Assembly (NCBI RefSeq): GCF_019048845.1
Contig: NZ_CP077425.1
Span: 806,001-870,000 of the forward strand
DNA: 64,000 bases
Direction: 5' to 3'
Source of the DNA: Vibrio mimicus
Lineage (GTDB): Bacteria > Pseudomonadota > Gammaproteobacteria > Enterobacterales > Vibrionaceae
Position numbers and translations under genes: made by a program. Under the pieces are notes generated by a model. That model had not been told where the DNA came from. It worked only from the letters and a program-made list of their open reading frames with translations, and made no database searches. Shown piece after piece: positions 37,159 through 46,720 of this stretch. The stretch's first letter is position 1, and the number at the start of each line of letters is the position of its first letter.

Positions 37159-37680
37159 TTACTCGCTTTTATTTAAGTACTTATTTTGTAGTATATACAT
37201 TCTCTTAACATCTTGGTAACGACCGTTGATGAAAAACTCTTCGACTAAGTGGCCTTCTTCCACAAATCCGCACTCTTCATACAGATGTACCGCTTTGGGG
37301 TTTTCCACCGCGACATGCAAATAGATTTTGTGCAGATTGAGGATAGTAAAGGAGTAATCCAACGCACGGTTAATCAGAGTGCGCGCAAAGCCTTTGCCTT
37401 GATACTCAGGCGCAATGATGATCTGAAATTCAGCGCTGCGGTGAATGTAGTCGATTTCAATCAGCTCCACTAAGCCAATCAGGTTTTTATTGCCATCTTC
37501 GACCACAAAGCGCCGTTCTGCGTTGTCGTGAATGTGTTTGTTATAGAGCTCTTCAAGCTCATCAAATGACTCGTAAGGTTCTTCAAACCAATACGACATG
37601 ATGTTGCGGTTGTTATTTAGATTATGGATGAAGCGTAAGTCGCCACGTTCTAATGCTCTGAGCGTTAACTGACTGTTCAT
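37159..37680 (-). CDS. speG: Spermidine N1-acetyltransferase
   Basis: The 173-residue GNAT enzyme matches SpeG: LTLRALERGDLRFIHNLNNN, the acidic allosteric helix region YWFEEPYESFDELEEL, and the acetyl-CoA loop YQGKGFARTLINRALDY. It acetylates spermidine or spermine to prevent toxic accumulation. V. cholerae SpeG forms dodecamers with an allosteric polyamine site. The Rof-like gene follows 4 bases later. Confidence 0.96.
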   Translation of the reverse strand: MNSQLTLRALERGDLRFIHNLNNNRNIMSYWFEEPYESFDELEELYNKHIHDNAERRFVVEDGNKNLIGLVELIEIDYIHRSAEFQIIIAPEYQGKGFARTLINRALDYSFTILNLHKIYLHVAVENPKAVHLYEECGFVEEGHLVEEFFINGRYQDVKRMYILQNKYLNKSE

Positions 37681-37817
37681 GTAATTACCTAACTGATGTT
37701 TGCGTCTCCCGACTTTTAGACCATAGAGGAAGAGAGGGCGTATTCACAAGAGGTATAACATCAATTTATTGCAAAATTAGGCGGCGAGTGAACGGCTTAG
37801 GCCTCGGACTGGCAGAA

Positions 37818-37845
37818 AGAAAAAGCCCTCTCAAGTTAAGAGGGC
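37818..37845 (-). terminator. Terminator after malK
   Basis: GCCCTCT and AGAGGGC form a 7-bp stem with a 7-base loop. On the minus strand a T-run with C follows, so it ends the malK transcript. Confidence 0.75.
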
Positions 37846-37867
37846 CTAGCAAGTAAAGGTGCTGAGG

Positions 37868-38989
37868 TTAGATCTCGAAACCGACGCCTTTTTCTTTGTG
37901 TAAACGGCGGCAAGCACGGCCATCACTGTGGAATAGATGGCAGCGATGTGCGGGAATACCAATGGTGAGCGTGTCGCCGGTTTCGACATCGAGTGTGTCT
38001 GGCTGGCGGTAGATCACGTCAGAATCTGAACCCTTCAGGTTCATATACACTTGGGTTTCGTTTCCCAGCTTCTCAACGATCATCACTTTTCCTTCAATTT
38101 TGGCATCGCCATGCTCTGCTTCAACCAAATGTTCAGGACGAACGCCGAGCGACATACGTTCTCCGCGCGTCACTGTGGTACCGTCGACTGGGATCCAGAA
38201 TGTGGTGCCATTGGAAAGCTGAACTTGTACGCGATCTTTTTCAACCGCTTCAATGAACACGCTCATAAAGTTCATCTTCGGTGAGCCAATAAACCCTGCA
38301 ACAAAGCGGTTTTGTGGGTAGTGGTACAGCTCCAGCGGCTTGCCAACTTGCGAGACAAAGCCCGCATCCAACACCACAATTTTGTCCGCCATGGTCATGG
38401 CTTCCACTTGGTCATGGGTAACGTAAATCATGGTGCAGCCCAGTTTACGTTGCAGTTTGGTAATTTCTGAGCGCATTTGTACGCGCAAAGCGGCATCAAG
38501 GTTGGATAGCGGCTCATCCAGCAGGAATACGTTGGGCTGTGAAACCAGAGTACGGCCAATGGCAACACGCTGGCGTTGACCGCCAGAAAGCGCTTTGGGT
38601 TGACGATCGAGCAGGTGGCTCAGTTGCAGAATTTCCGCCGCATGGTCAACGCGTTTTTTGATCTCGCTTTTATCGGCTTTAGAGAGCTTTAGGCCAAATG
38701 ACATGTTGTCGTACAAATTGAGGTGTGGGTAAAGCGCGTAAGACTGGAAAACCATACCGACACCGCGTTTGGAAGGTTCCACATCATTCATGCACTGCTC
38801 ACCGATGTACAGATCGCCAGACGTAATGTCCTCTAAACCTGCGATACAGCGCAGCAGAGTGGATTTACCACAACCAGAAGGACCTACGAATACCACGAAT
38901 TCGCCTTCTTGAATCTCTAGGTCGACATTCTTGGAAATCAGCACATCGCCATAAGCTTTACATACATTTTTTAACGTGACACTCGCCAT
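37868..38989 (-). CDS. malK: Maltose/maltodextrin ABC transporter ATPase MalK
   Basis: The 373-residue protein is MalK: Walker [10 protein letters not shown], signature [10 protein letters not shown], Walker [12 protein letters not shown], and a C-terminal regulatory domain with [10 protein letters not shown]. It energises MalFG in the inner membrane and can inhibit the activator MalT. It is divergent from malE across about 670 bases. There is no lamB in the window. Confidence 0.95.
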   Translation of the reverse strand: MASVTLKNVCKAYGDVLISKNVDLEIQEGEFVVFVGPSGCGKSTLLRCIAGLEDITSGDLYIGEQCMNDVEPSKRGVGMVFQSYALYPHLNLYDNMSFGLKLSKADKSEIKKRVDHAAEILQLSHLLDRQPKALSGGQRQRVAIGRTLVSQPNVFLLDEPLSNLDAALRVQMRSEITKLQRKLGCTMIYVTHDQVEAMTMADKIVVLDAGFVSQVGKPLELYHYPQNRFVAGFIGSPKMNFMSVFIEAVEKDRVQVQLSNGTTFWIPVDGTTVTRGERMSLGVRPEHLVEAEHGDAKIEGKVMIVEKLGNETQVYMNLKGSDSDVIYRQPDTLDVETGDTLTIGIPAHRCHLFHSDGRACRRLHKEKGVGFEI

Positions 38990-39661
38990 CTAGCTCGTCC
39001 TCGATCAAGATTTTTAATCATTATCGCGGCTCATTATATGAATTGTTGTGCACGCAATAACAGTAGGAATTGGATAAGGTGAACCACATCATGTGGTTTC
39101 ATTGGCTGCGCCGCCTTATTGAGTAAGAAAAGAAAGGGTGAATGCTCCGGCTATGAAGCCATTCACCCGTCTGCCGCGAAAAGTAAGTTGTTTCCCCCTA
39201 CACAAAATCATGTCTCTCCCGTAATGTTTACACCACAAACATGACTTTATATCGACAACTTACTTGGCGGTGGAACCAGCCACAAACCATGGCCTGGAAA
39301 GGCTCTTACCATCCTCTTTGGGATGAGGCTAGTTTCTGTGAAAGGAGCAAGTGATGCATCCTCCTCATCCGTTTTTTTGTAGGGGGAGTAGGTGAGGAGG
39401 AGGTGGAGGAGGGGCATTAAGGCGTAGTTAGATCCAGTTCAAATTATTGAGGGCGGATAAGTTGAGTAGGATCACATCAAACCTGCTTTTTGTGATTTAG
39501 CTCGCTCACATCAACCGATGGAGATCACGAAAATACGTCATAATATCGAGGGCGTAGGGGTTAGGAGGATGAGTCGAGCGCGTTTTTTTCTGATCATAAA
39601 TGGCGAAATACGGCAAAACCTCCTGGTGAGCCCTACAACACAAAAATAAAAGGATATGAAC
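38990..39661. promoter_or_regulatory. malK-malE control region with MalT-box-like motifs
   Basis: The shared region contains MalT-core motifs: GGGATGAGG at 39320-39328, GGATGAGGAGGATGC on the minus strand near 39357-39371, a purine-rich tract 39381-39414 with repeated GGAGGA/GGTGGA, and GGATGA at 39567-39572 near the malE start. TGTGATTTAGCTCGCT (39492-39507) resembles a CRP site at 8 of 10 arm positions. A perfect repeat AACCACAT-C-ATGTGGTT lies at 39082-39098, and a 9-bp stem GGGTGAATG/CATTCACCC at 39136-39168. MalT and CRP control is known for this system; site assignment is by eye. Confidence 0.65.
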
Positions 39662-40843
39662 ATGAAAAATGCCCTAAGCACAGTCGCGCTGAGCACTCTG
39701 GTGGCTCTTGGTTCGTTTGGTGCCCATGCTGCTATTGAAGAAGGACAACTCACCATTTGGATCAATGGTGATAAAGGCTACAACGGTCTGGCGGAAGTTG
39801 GTAAAAAGTTTGAAGCGGACACCGGGATCAAAGTAACGGTGGCTCACCCTGATGCGCTGCAAGACAAGTTCCCGCAAACCGCAGCAACGGGTGATGGTCC
39901 TGATATCGTGTTCTGGGCTCATGACCGTTTTGGTGGTTATGCTGAAGCTGGTTTGCTGATGGAAATTAAGCCTTCAGCCAAGGTTCAAGAAGGTATTGTC
40001 GATTTCGCTTGGGATGCAGTGAAATACAACGGCAAGCTGATTGGTTACCCAATTGCGGTGGAATCTCTATCGCTGATTTACAACAAAGATTTAGTACCTA
40101 ACCCACCAAAAAGCTGGGAAGAAGTGGCTGAGTTGGATGCCAAACTGAAGAAAGAAGGCAAATCCGCCATCATGTGGAACCTGAAAGAACCTTACTTCAC
40201 ATGGCCTCTCATGGCGGCTGATGGCGGTTATGCATTCAAATATGGTGTTGATGGCTATGATGTGAAAGATGCCGGCATCAACAACAAAGGCGTAAAAGAA
40301 GCGATGAACTTCGTGAAAGGCCTAGTGGATAAAGGCGTGATCTCTCCAGATATGGACTACTCAGTGTCTGAATCTGCTTTCAACCAAGGCAACACCGCGA
40401 TGACCATCAATGGCCCATGGTCATGGGGCAACATCGAGAAATCTGGCATCAACTACGGTGTGACTACACTGCCTAAGTTTAACGGCCAAGCGTCAAAACC
40501 TTTCGTTGGCGTTCTGACTGCTGGTATCAGCACGGCTTCTCCAAACAAAGATCTGGCGGTAGAATTCATCGAGAACTATCTGCTGACCAACGATGGTCTG
40601 CGCATGGTGAACAATGACAAGCCACTGGGTGCAGTTGCGTTGAACTCTTTCCAACGTGAACTGGATTCGGATGCACGCATCGCGGCCACGATGGATAACG
40701 CGATGAACGGCGAAATCATGCCAAATATCCCACAGATGAATGCGTTTTGGAGCTCAGCGAAAAACGCCATCATCAATATCGTCGATGGTCGCCAGACTGT
40801 TGATGCCGCGCTAGCGGATGCTGAAAAACAGATGACGAAATAA
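39662..40843 (+). CDS. malE: Periplasmic maltose-binding protein MalE
   Basis: The 393-residue protein has a signal peptide cleaved probably after AHA at residue 23, then [20 protein letters not shown] and [19 protein letters not shown], as in E. coli MalE. It delivers maltodextrins to MalFGK2. The ATG at 39662 is preferred to one 6 bases earlier because AGGA is then 8 bases away. malF and malG follow. Confidence 0.96.
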   Translation: MKNALSTVALSTLVALGSFGAHAAIEEGQLTIWINGDKGYNGLAEVGKKFEADTGIKVTVAHPDALQDKFPQTAATGDGPDIVFWAHDRFGGYAEAGLLMEIKPSAKVQEGIVDFAWDAVKYNGKLIGYPIAVESLSLIYNKDLVPNPPKSWEEVAELDAKLKKEGKSAIMWNLKEPYFTWPLMAADGGYAFKYGVDGYDVKDAGINNKGVKEAMNFVKGLVDKGVISPDMDYSVSESAFNQGNTAMTINGPWSWGNIEKSGINYGVTTLPKFNGQASKPFVGVLTAGISTASPNKDLAVEFIENYLLTNDGLRMVNNDKPLGAVALNSFQRELDSDARIAATMDNAMNGEIMPNIPQMNAFWSSAKNAIINIVDGRQTVDAALADAEKQMTK

Positions 40844-40916
40844 CCCATCGTCACACCTTGGAGGGGGGCTTTTCCCCCTCCGCATTTCTTGGTAACAACA
40901 CGCTAGCAGGTTATTT

Positions 40917-42491
40917 ATGCAGTCAGTTCAAGGTACACAGGCTATGTCCGATCCAACTGCGGTACGTCCAGCCGACAAACGTGCTTTTCTAAAATGGGCA
41001 GTACTTGGCGCGGTAGGTATCGTGAATGGCTACGCAACCATTCTTATGTATTCTCGTGGGGAGGTGGCGTTTGCATTACTGACGCTGATCCTCACCACTT
41101 TGGCGCTTTATGTTTTCGGTAGTCGTAAAACGTACGCGCATCGTTATATTTACCCCGGTATTGCGGGGATGATTCTGTTTATTCTATTCCCACTGGCCTA
41201 CACCGTTGGCCTGGCTTTCACAAACTACAGCGCGAAAAACCAGCTCACTCTTGAGCGCACACAATCGGTGTTGATGGATCAAACCTTCCAAAGTGGCGAG
41301 AGCTACGCCTTCCAACTCTATAACACTGAGCAAGGCTACCGTTTGGTGATTGAAAATGGGGCAGAGCGTTTAGCCACTCCACCTTTCTCCCTCAGCGGCA
41401 ATGTACCCACCGATCTTAACCTTGAAGTGATTGGTGGCATTGAAGGGGAGGTGGAACCGATTAAAACCATCATCGGATACCGAACAGCGCTGAGCGGCAT
41501 CGATCTGCATTTCCCTGATGGTGAAGATATCCGCATGAGTGGTCTGCGCAAATTTGCCGCAGTAAAACCGCTCTATACCTTGCAAGCCGATGGTGAAACC
41601 CTAACCAATAATCAATCTGGCCAATTGCTGCGCCCCAATATGGAGATCGGTTTTTATCAGCCCATCAATGAAAGTGGTGAGTTCATTGGCGAGCGAATTT
41701 CTCCGGGATTTGTGGTGTCGATTGGTACCCACAACTTTGAGCGGGTTTGGAAAGATGAAGGCATCAAAGAGCCGTTTATCAATATCTTTATCTGGACGGT
41801 GATTTTCTCGGTTCTGACGGTGATTTTCACTCTCATTATTGGCCTTGTTTTGGCAAGTGTGGTGCAGTGGGAAGCGCTGAAAGGCCGTGCGATTTATCGT
41901 GTGCTACTGATCTTGCCTTACGCGGTGCCTGCTTTCATTTCGATCCTGATTTTCCGTGGTCTGTTCAACCAAAGCTTCGGTGAAATCAACATGGTGCTCA
42001 ATAGCTTGTTTGGCCTCAGCCCGGCTTGGTTCTCGGATCCACTGCTGGCAAAAACCATGGTGCTGATCGTCAACACTTGGTTGGGTTTCCCTTACATGAT
42101 GATTTTGTGTATGGGCCTACTGAAAGCGATCCCTGATGATCTGTATGAAGCTTCAGCAATTGATGGTGCGAATTTCATCCATAACTTCACCAAAATCACC
42201 TTGCCGATGATGATCAAACCACTGACACCGCTACTGATTGCCAGCTTTGCTTTTAACTTCAACAACTTTGTGATGATTCAGCTTTTGACTCAAGGTGGGC
42301 CAAACCGTATCGGTACTTCTGAGCCTGCGGGTTACACCGATCTTTTGGTGAGTTACACCTACCGCATTGCGTTTGAAGGCACAGGTGGTCAAGACTTTGG
42401 TTTGGCGAGTGCGATTGCGACGCTGATCTTCTTGCTGGTGGGCGCATTAGCGCTGCTCAACCTGCGCTTTACTAAGCTGAGCCAACAATAA
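40917..42491 (+). CDS. malF: Maltose ABC transporter permease MalF
   Basis: The 524-residue protein matches MalF. It has three N-terminal helices, the large periplasmic P2 domain (residues about 95-270, [20 protein letters not shown]) that contacts MalE, and a C-terminal permease core. The EAA loop reads [20 protein letters not shown]. It forms the inner-membrane channel with MalG. AGG lies before the ATG. It lies 74 bases after malE. Confidence 0.95.
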   Translation: MQSVQGTQAMSDPTAVRPADKRAFLKWAVLGAVGIVNGYATILMYSRGEVAFALLTLILTTLALYVFGSRKTYAHRYIYPGIAGMILFILFPLAYTVGLAFTNYSAKNQLTLERTQSVLMDQTFQSGESYAFQLYNTEQGYRLVIENGAERLATPPFSLSGNVPTDLNLEVIGGIEGEVEPIKTIIGYRTALSGIDLHFPDGEDIRMSGLRKFAAVKPLYTLQADGETLTNNQSGQLLRPNMEIGFYQPINESGEFIGERISPGFVVSIGTHNFERVWKDEGIKEPFINIFIWTVIFSVLTVIFTLIIGLVLASVVQWEALKGRAIYRVLLILPYAVPAFISILIFRGLFNQSFGEINMVLNSLFGLSPAWFSDPLLAKTMVLIVNTWLGFPYMMILCMGLLKAIPDDLYEASAIDGANFIHNFTKITLPMMIKPLTPLLIASFAFNFNNFVMIQLLTQGGPNRIGTSEPAGYTDLLVSYTYRIAFEGTGGQDFGLASAIATLIFLLVGALALLNLRFTKLSQQ

Positions 42492-42502
42492 GGAGCATTC
42501 AT

Positions 42503-43393
42503 ATGGCTATGGTACAAGGCAAATCTCTCAAGTATCGCGTGTGGGCCACCCACGCGGCACTGTGGGTGTTCTTAGCGTTGATTATTTTCCCACTACTGAT
42601 GATTGTCGCGATCTCGTTTCGTGAAGGTAACTTTGCAACCGGCAGTTTGATTCCGGATCGCCCATCATTGGAACACTGGAAGCTGGCACTGGGTATTGCG
42701 GTACAAAATGCCGATGGCACAGTCACACCGCCTCCTTTCCCTGTCATGACATGGCTGTGGAACTCGGTAAAAGTGGCGGGCATTACATCGGTATTGATTG
42801 TGGCACTTTCTACTACTTCGGCTTACGCCTTTGCGCGTATGCGTTTTAAAGGCAAAGAAACCATCTTAAAAGCGATGATGATTTTCCAAATGTTCCCTGC
42901 GGTATTGGCCTTGGTCGCGCTGTACGCCCTGTTTGATAAGCTTGGGCAGTACATTCCATTCTTGGGCTTAAACACGCACGGCGGTTTGATTTTCTCTTAC
43001 CTAGGTGGGATAGCGCTGCACGTTTGGACCATCAAAGGTTACTTTGAAACGATTGACCGTTCATTGGAAGAGGCGGCTGCGCTGGATGGCGCCACACCAT
43101 GGCAAGCGTTCAGATTGGTGCTATTACCATTATCTGTACCAATCCTTGCAGTAGTATTCATTCTGTCATTTATTGGTGTGGTGGGCGAAGTTCCGGTGGC
43201 GTCACTGCTACTTTCTGATGTAAACTCATACACGCTTGCGGTTGGTATGCAGCAGTATCTTTACCCTCAAAACTATCTGTGGGGTGATTTTGCGGCCGCT
43301 GCGGTGCTTTCAGCACTCCCAATCACGATCGTATTTTTACTTGCACAGCGTTGGCTTGTCGGAGGACTTACCGCTGGCGGTGTGAAAGGATAA
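42503..43393 (+). CDS. malG: Maltose ABC transporter permease MalG
   Basis: The 296-residue protein matches MalG: six helices, the loop insert between helices 1 and 2 ([20 protein letters not shown]) and the EAA motif [20 protein letters not shown]. The C-terminal tail ends AGGVKG, and in E. coli this tail enters the MalE pocket or contacts MalK. AAGGAG lies 9 bases before the ATG, and the gene follows malF by 11 bases. Confidence 0.95.
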   Translation: MAMVQGKSLKYRVWATHAALWVFLALIIFPLLMIVAISFREGNFATGSLIPDRPSLEHWKLALGIAVQNADGTVTPPPFPVMTWLWNSVKVAGITSVLIVALSTTSAYAFARMRFKGKETILKAMMIFQMFPAVLALVALYALFDKLGQYIPFLGLNTHGGLIFSYLGGIALHVWTIKGYFETIDRSLEEAAALDGATPWQAFRLVLLPLSVPILAVVFILSFIGVVGEVPVASLLLSDVNSYTLAVGMQQYLYPQNYLWGDFAAAAVLSALPITIVFLLAQRWLVGGLTAGGVKG

Positions 43394-43716
43394 TAACGAT
43401 AAGGGCGACGTAAAGTCGCCCATTTTGTCTCTTCTTAACATTAATTGGTTTGGCCGCCGACAAGTTAAGAAGCTTCAATTCTGGCGTTACGCATAGCTGG
43501 CTGTTAGCTCAATTCCTTACTAGTTCACGACTAACAGTTTTTGTAACCAAAACCTGAGCTTAGCTCGGGTTTTTTTATGACAAAAACTGACGAAAGCCCG
43601 TTGTGCGAAAACGGGTGCCAGTATAATCACAACTCTGTTTCTCAACAATGAAACAAGTGGAGTATGCGAGTTAGATCGTGTATTGGGTGGTAATCGTGCG
43701 AAGAAATGCAGAAAAC
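43394..43716 (+). ncRNA. Hairpin-rich region after malG, candidate small RNA and terminators
   Basis: The stretch has four stems in sequence: GGGCGAC/GTCGCCC (43403-43421), CTTCTTAAC/GTTAAGAAG (43431-43472, 9 bp), CTGTTAG/CTAACAG (43501-43537) and CCTGAGC/GCTCGGG with a seven-T run (about 43553-43577). The first may end the mal operon; the last is a good intrinsic terminator. There is no plausible frame. A 3' UTR-derived or independent sRNA is possible; evidence is structure only. Confidence 0.4.
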
Positions 43717-43968
43717 TTAGAACTCGCGGCTAGAAGGGGCGCAATTTAAGTATTGCAGCAATAGGTACAGACTCTCTTCATGCATGGCGACACGGCGGAA
43801 AAGGTCGGCAAAGGTCTCATCTCCACCAAAGCAGGCTTGGATGTAGTGATTGATTGCCGCTGGCTGATAACCTTGGACGTAGAGTGTTCTTACCCACTGA
43901 TATTCAACCGACTTAGGGTTAGTTAAGGTTGTTTCGGTCAGGGTAATTTTGTCGAGGGTAAGCGCCAT
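43717..43968 (-). CDS. Small hypothetical protein
   Basis: The 83-residue product is acidic and helical (SVEYQWVRTLYVQGYQPAAI), with one Cys near the end. The ATG at 43968 has no clear ribosome site; an upstream TTG exists 27 bases before. I do not recognise the family. It stands between the mal operon and the thioesterase gene. Confidence 0.5.
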   Translation of the reverse strand: MALTLDKITLTETTLTNPKSVEYQWVRTLYVQGYQPAAINHYIQACFGGDETFADLFRRVAMHEESLYLLLQYLNCAPSSREF

Positions 43969-44078
43969 AACAAAAGCGTGAAATCCATGAGCCAAAGATG
44001 GGCATGGATTTAAACAAAGCTTGATGACAGTTCGATGACAAACGCTCCTACCAAGAGGCCGAAGCGCAGGATATACCT

Positions 44079-44567
44079 TTAATTTTTCAGATATTTGACG
44101 TGCGCTTCCATTTCTTCACCGATCTCAGTGCGCATGTTCATTAAACGGATCGCGGAAGCGCGTAATTCCTGATCTTCCTTCGTTTGCGGGAGCCACTCTG
44201 GCACCGGTGATGGCTTGCCAGCTTCATCGACCGCTACCATGATCACAATGCAGTGAGTCGTGAGGTGATTTTTTAGGCATTTGGGGTCGCTGGCTTGCAC
44301 ATCAATCGCAATGTGCATGGAAGTTTTGCCGGTATAAATCACCTTGGCATTCACTTCGACCAAGTTACCCACATGGATCGGTGCCACAAAGCGGATGCCG
44401 CCGGCGTAAGCCGTGATGCAATATTTACCACTCCACGCGGCGGCACAAGCATAGGCTGCGAGGTCAATCCATTTCATTACTGCGCCACCATGCACTTTAC
44501 CGCCAAAATTGACATCCCCTGGCTCAGCCAGAAAACGTAATGTGATCTCTCGTTTGCCACTGCTCAT
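44079..44567 (-). CDS. Acyl-CoA thioesterase (hotdog fold, YciA-like)
   Basis: The 162-residue protein has a hotdog core: AEPGDVNFGGKVHGGAVMKW with the conserved Asn and HGG, and IDLAAYACAA. It hydrolyses acyl-CoA to acid and CoA in the cytoplasm. The start at 44567 (MSSGKREITL) has AAGGATA 7 bases upstream; a further ATG 15 bases earlier is possible. A C-terminal helical extension (EDQELRASAIRLMNMRTEIG) is present. A hairpin TTGAGC/GCTCAA (44590-44606) lies just upstream. Confidence 0.87.
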   Translation of the reverse strand: MSSGKREITLRFLAEPGDVNFGGKVHGGAVMKWIDLAAYACAAAWSGKYCITAYAGGIRFVAPIHVGNLVEVNAKVIYTGKTSMHIAIDVQASDPKCLKNHLTTHCIVIMVAVDEAGKPSPVPEWLPQTKEDQELRASAIRLMNMRTEIGEEMEAHVKYLKN

Positions 44568-44672
44568 CGGTTTATCCTTCATTTTCGTTTTGAGCGTTTT
44601 GCTCAAATAAGTGTAGAGCCAATAACAACAAATCTTTTACACACAGGCAATAATTTGTGCATTTTGTGTATG

Positions 44673-44695
44673 AAAAAAGGCGCGTTAGCGCCTTT
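44673..44695 (-). terminator. Terminator after glpR
   Basis: AAAGGCGC-GTTA-GCGCCTTT forms an 8-bp stem. On the minus strand it is followed by a six-T run, so it ends the glpR transcript. Confidence 0.82.
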
Positions 44696-44726
44696 GAATC
44701 GTGTTCATTGTTTATCGCCTAACCCA

Positions 44727-45488
44727 TTACACAACTTGAATGGTGACGTCATTCTCTTTCGCAAATGCTTCGATCTCTTTCGGTGGTGTTTGATCAGTAA
44801 TGATCAAATCGACATCGGCAAGCGTACCGAGTTTGACCATTGCATTGCGGCCAAATTTACTGTGGTCGACAGCGAGAAACACACTGCGGCTATTTTCGAT
44901 AATGGCGCGTTTTACGCGCACTTCGTGGTAATCGAAATCCAACAGTGAGCCGTCATAGTCGATGCCGCTGATACCGAGAATGCCGAAGTCCAAACGGAAC
45001 TGGGAGATAAAATCCAGTGTTGCTTCACCCGTTACACCCCCATCTTTGTTACGCACCTCGCCACCAGCGAGGATGATATTGAAATCGGGTTTGCTCATTA
45101 GCAAAGTGGCCACGTTGAGGTTGTTGGTCACCACTCGTAGTTGGTGGTGATTGGTCATCAAAGCACGCGCAATCGCTTCTGGTGTCGTTCCGATATCAAT
45201 AAACAGCGTGGCACCATCGGGAATATGTTGCACTAAAGCGGCGGCTACTTTCTCTTTTTCATCTTGGTAAGAGACTTGTCGCGTGTGGTAGGAAGAGTTT
45301 TCTGAACTTGTTGCAATCGTTGCGCCACCATGGTTGCGGCGTAGCTTATTGGCATCAGCCAATTCGTTGAGATCTCGCCGTATGGTTTGTGGGCTAACAT
45401 CAAATCGCTCAACCAATTCTTCCGTACTGACAAACCCTTGGGCTTGTACCAATTCAATGATTTCTTGATGGCGCTTTACTGCTTTCAC
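44727..45488 (-). CDS. glpR: Glycerol-3-phosphate regulon repressor GlpR
   Basis: The 253-residue DeoR-family protein matches GlpR: QAQGFVSTEELVERFDVSPQ and TIRRDLNELADANKLRRNHG at the DNA-binding end, FIDIGTTPEAIARAL and the IILAGGEVRNKDGGVTGEAT region in the sugar-phosphate domain. It represses glp genes until glycerol 3-phosphate binds. No glp target gene is adjacent. The upstream region 45489-45638 is rich in TTCG and CGAA half-sites that could serve autoregulation. Confidence 0.95.
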   Translation of the reverse strand: MKAVKRHQEIIELVQAQGFVSTEELVERFDVSPQTIRRDLNELADANKLRRNHGGATIATSSENSSYHTRQVSYQDEKEKVAAALVQHIPDGATLFIDIGTTPEAIARALMTNHHQLRVVTNNLNVATLLMSKPDFNIILAGGEVRNKDGGVTGEATLDFISQFRLDFGILGISGIDYDGSLLDFDYHEVRVKRAIIENSRSVFLAVDHSKFGRNAMVKLGTLADVDLIITDQTPPKEIEAFAKENDVTIQVV

Positions 45489-45638
45489 CGGAATATCCTT
45501 ATTGCGTAGACTGGACTCAGTTTACGGTCTTGCGGCTTGATTTCAAATCTTGGTTTGCGTTTTCTTACGTTTACTGTTCGTTTTTAATCATTTTTCACAA
45601 AAACGAAAAATGTAGCGAATGGAACTAGGCTGAGTGTG

Positions 45639-46565
45639 TTACCTAATCGATGGATTGTAAACGCAGCAGCGGTTACGGCCACTGCGTTTGGCTTGATAGA
45701 GTGCTTGGTCTGAGCGGCGATAAATATCAGTAATATCGTGATCGCTAATGCGCATGGTTGCTACCCCAGCACATAGGTATACATGCTCTTGTTGTTCAAA
45801 GAAAGCGTGCTGAGAGAAGTGGTGACGGATGGCTTCCGCTAAATTGAATGCGTCTGCAAGTGGTGTGTTTTCGAGCACAATAATGAACTCTTCACCCCCG
45901 ACTCGCCCACACAGCGCATGTTCAGAAGCCAAGCGATAAAAGAGTTTGGCAAGAAAGCATAAAACTTCATCACCTTTATCGTGACCAAAATGGTCATTGA
46001 TTAGCTTGAAGTTATCGATATCAATTGAAATACAACTCAAAGGTTGATTTGAATGTTTTGCGCGAGAGAAGGCGGAGCGAAAATCGCTCCACAATTTTCG
46101 GCGATTCGACAACTGTGTAAGTGAGTCGGTATTCGCTAATTCATAAAGTTGCTCACGGAGTTCAGCAATATCGGTAATATCAGTGGAAACTCCAATTAAA
46201 CCAATGACCTCACCAGTATTTCGCTGCAATATGGGATGTTTTACCGCGCGATAAACACGAACCAATCCATCGGATTTGGCGATCGCACGCTCTTCTTGGG
46301 TAACAGAAGAACGCGTTTCAAAAACATGTTGATCTGAAGCCAAAATGTCACTGAGTTGATCGTCTCGGAAAAAATCGTGATCGGTTTTACCCAATAAGGT
46401 TTGCTCATTGGTTTCAAATAAGGCATGAGTGAGGGAATTGGCATAGAGATATTCGCCACGACGATTTTTGACGAAAACATACACCCCCAGTTCGTTCAAC
46501 ACGAGTTCGTGTAGGGAGAACTGTTGGTGATCAAAAATGTCTTCGATACTGTTGAGTTCAATCAT
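45639..46565 (-). CDS. PAS-GGDEF diguanylate cyclase (VCA0939-like, Qrr-activated)
   Basis: The 308-residue protein has a PAS domain (NELGVYVFVKNRRGEYLYAN, residues 24-145) and a GGDEF domain starting at DSLTQLSNRRKL. The loop is GGEEF and no RxxD inhibitory site precedes it. From memory, VCA0939 is the GGDEF gene whose translation Qrr RNAs activate directly. The leader here contains a 10-base segment exactly complementary to the Qrr core, and AGGUUC in it could pair with GAGCCU next to the AUG. This supports the same control. The ATG at 46565 has GAGGTG upstream. Confidence 0.9.
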   Translation of the reverse strand: MIELNSIEDIFDHQQFSLHELVLNELGVYVFVKNRRGEYLYANSLTHALFETNEQTLLGKTDHDFFRDDQLSDILASDQHVFETRSSVTQEERAIAKSDGLVRVYRAVKHPILQRNTGEVIGLIGVSTDITDIAELREQLYELANTDSLTQLSNRRKLWSDFRSAFSRAKHSNQPLSCISIDIDNFKLINDHFGHDKGDEVLCFLAKLFYRLASEHALCGRVGGEEFIIVLENTPLADAFNLAEAIRHHFSQHAFFEQQEHVYLCAGVATMRISDHDITDIYRRSDQALYQAKRSGRNRCCVYNPSIR

Positions 46566-46624
46566 AGGCTCACCTCTGCTTGCCTTCACTTCCGATTATC
46601 TCTCGGTTGCTTCGGGCATGGGGA

Positions 46625-46634
46625 ACCTAGCCAA
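46625..46634 (-). promoter_or_regulatory. Predicted Qrr-pairing site in the PAS-GGDEF leader
   Basis: On the mRNA strand the leader reads UUGGCUAGGU, 60-69 bases before the AUG. This is the exact complement of ACCUAGCCAA in Qrr (26299-26308). The overlapping AGGUUC can also pair with GAGCCU at the start codon (one G-U), so Qrr binding would free the ribosome site. Confidence 0.75.
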
Positions 46635-46720
46635 TCTTTATTTTTATAGTGTTTTACAATGTGCTTTGTTCTTTAAAGATAGCGCGCTGAGCGCCTTTTT
46701 GCGCGCTGAAATGCTGGCTT

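Noticed and set aside
43501..43577. tRNA-like fold after malG
   Set aside because: No T-loop GTTCGAATC-type sequence and no acceptor stem; the stems fit terminators or an sRNA.
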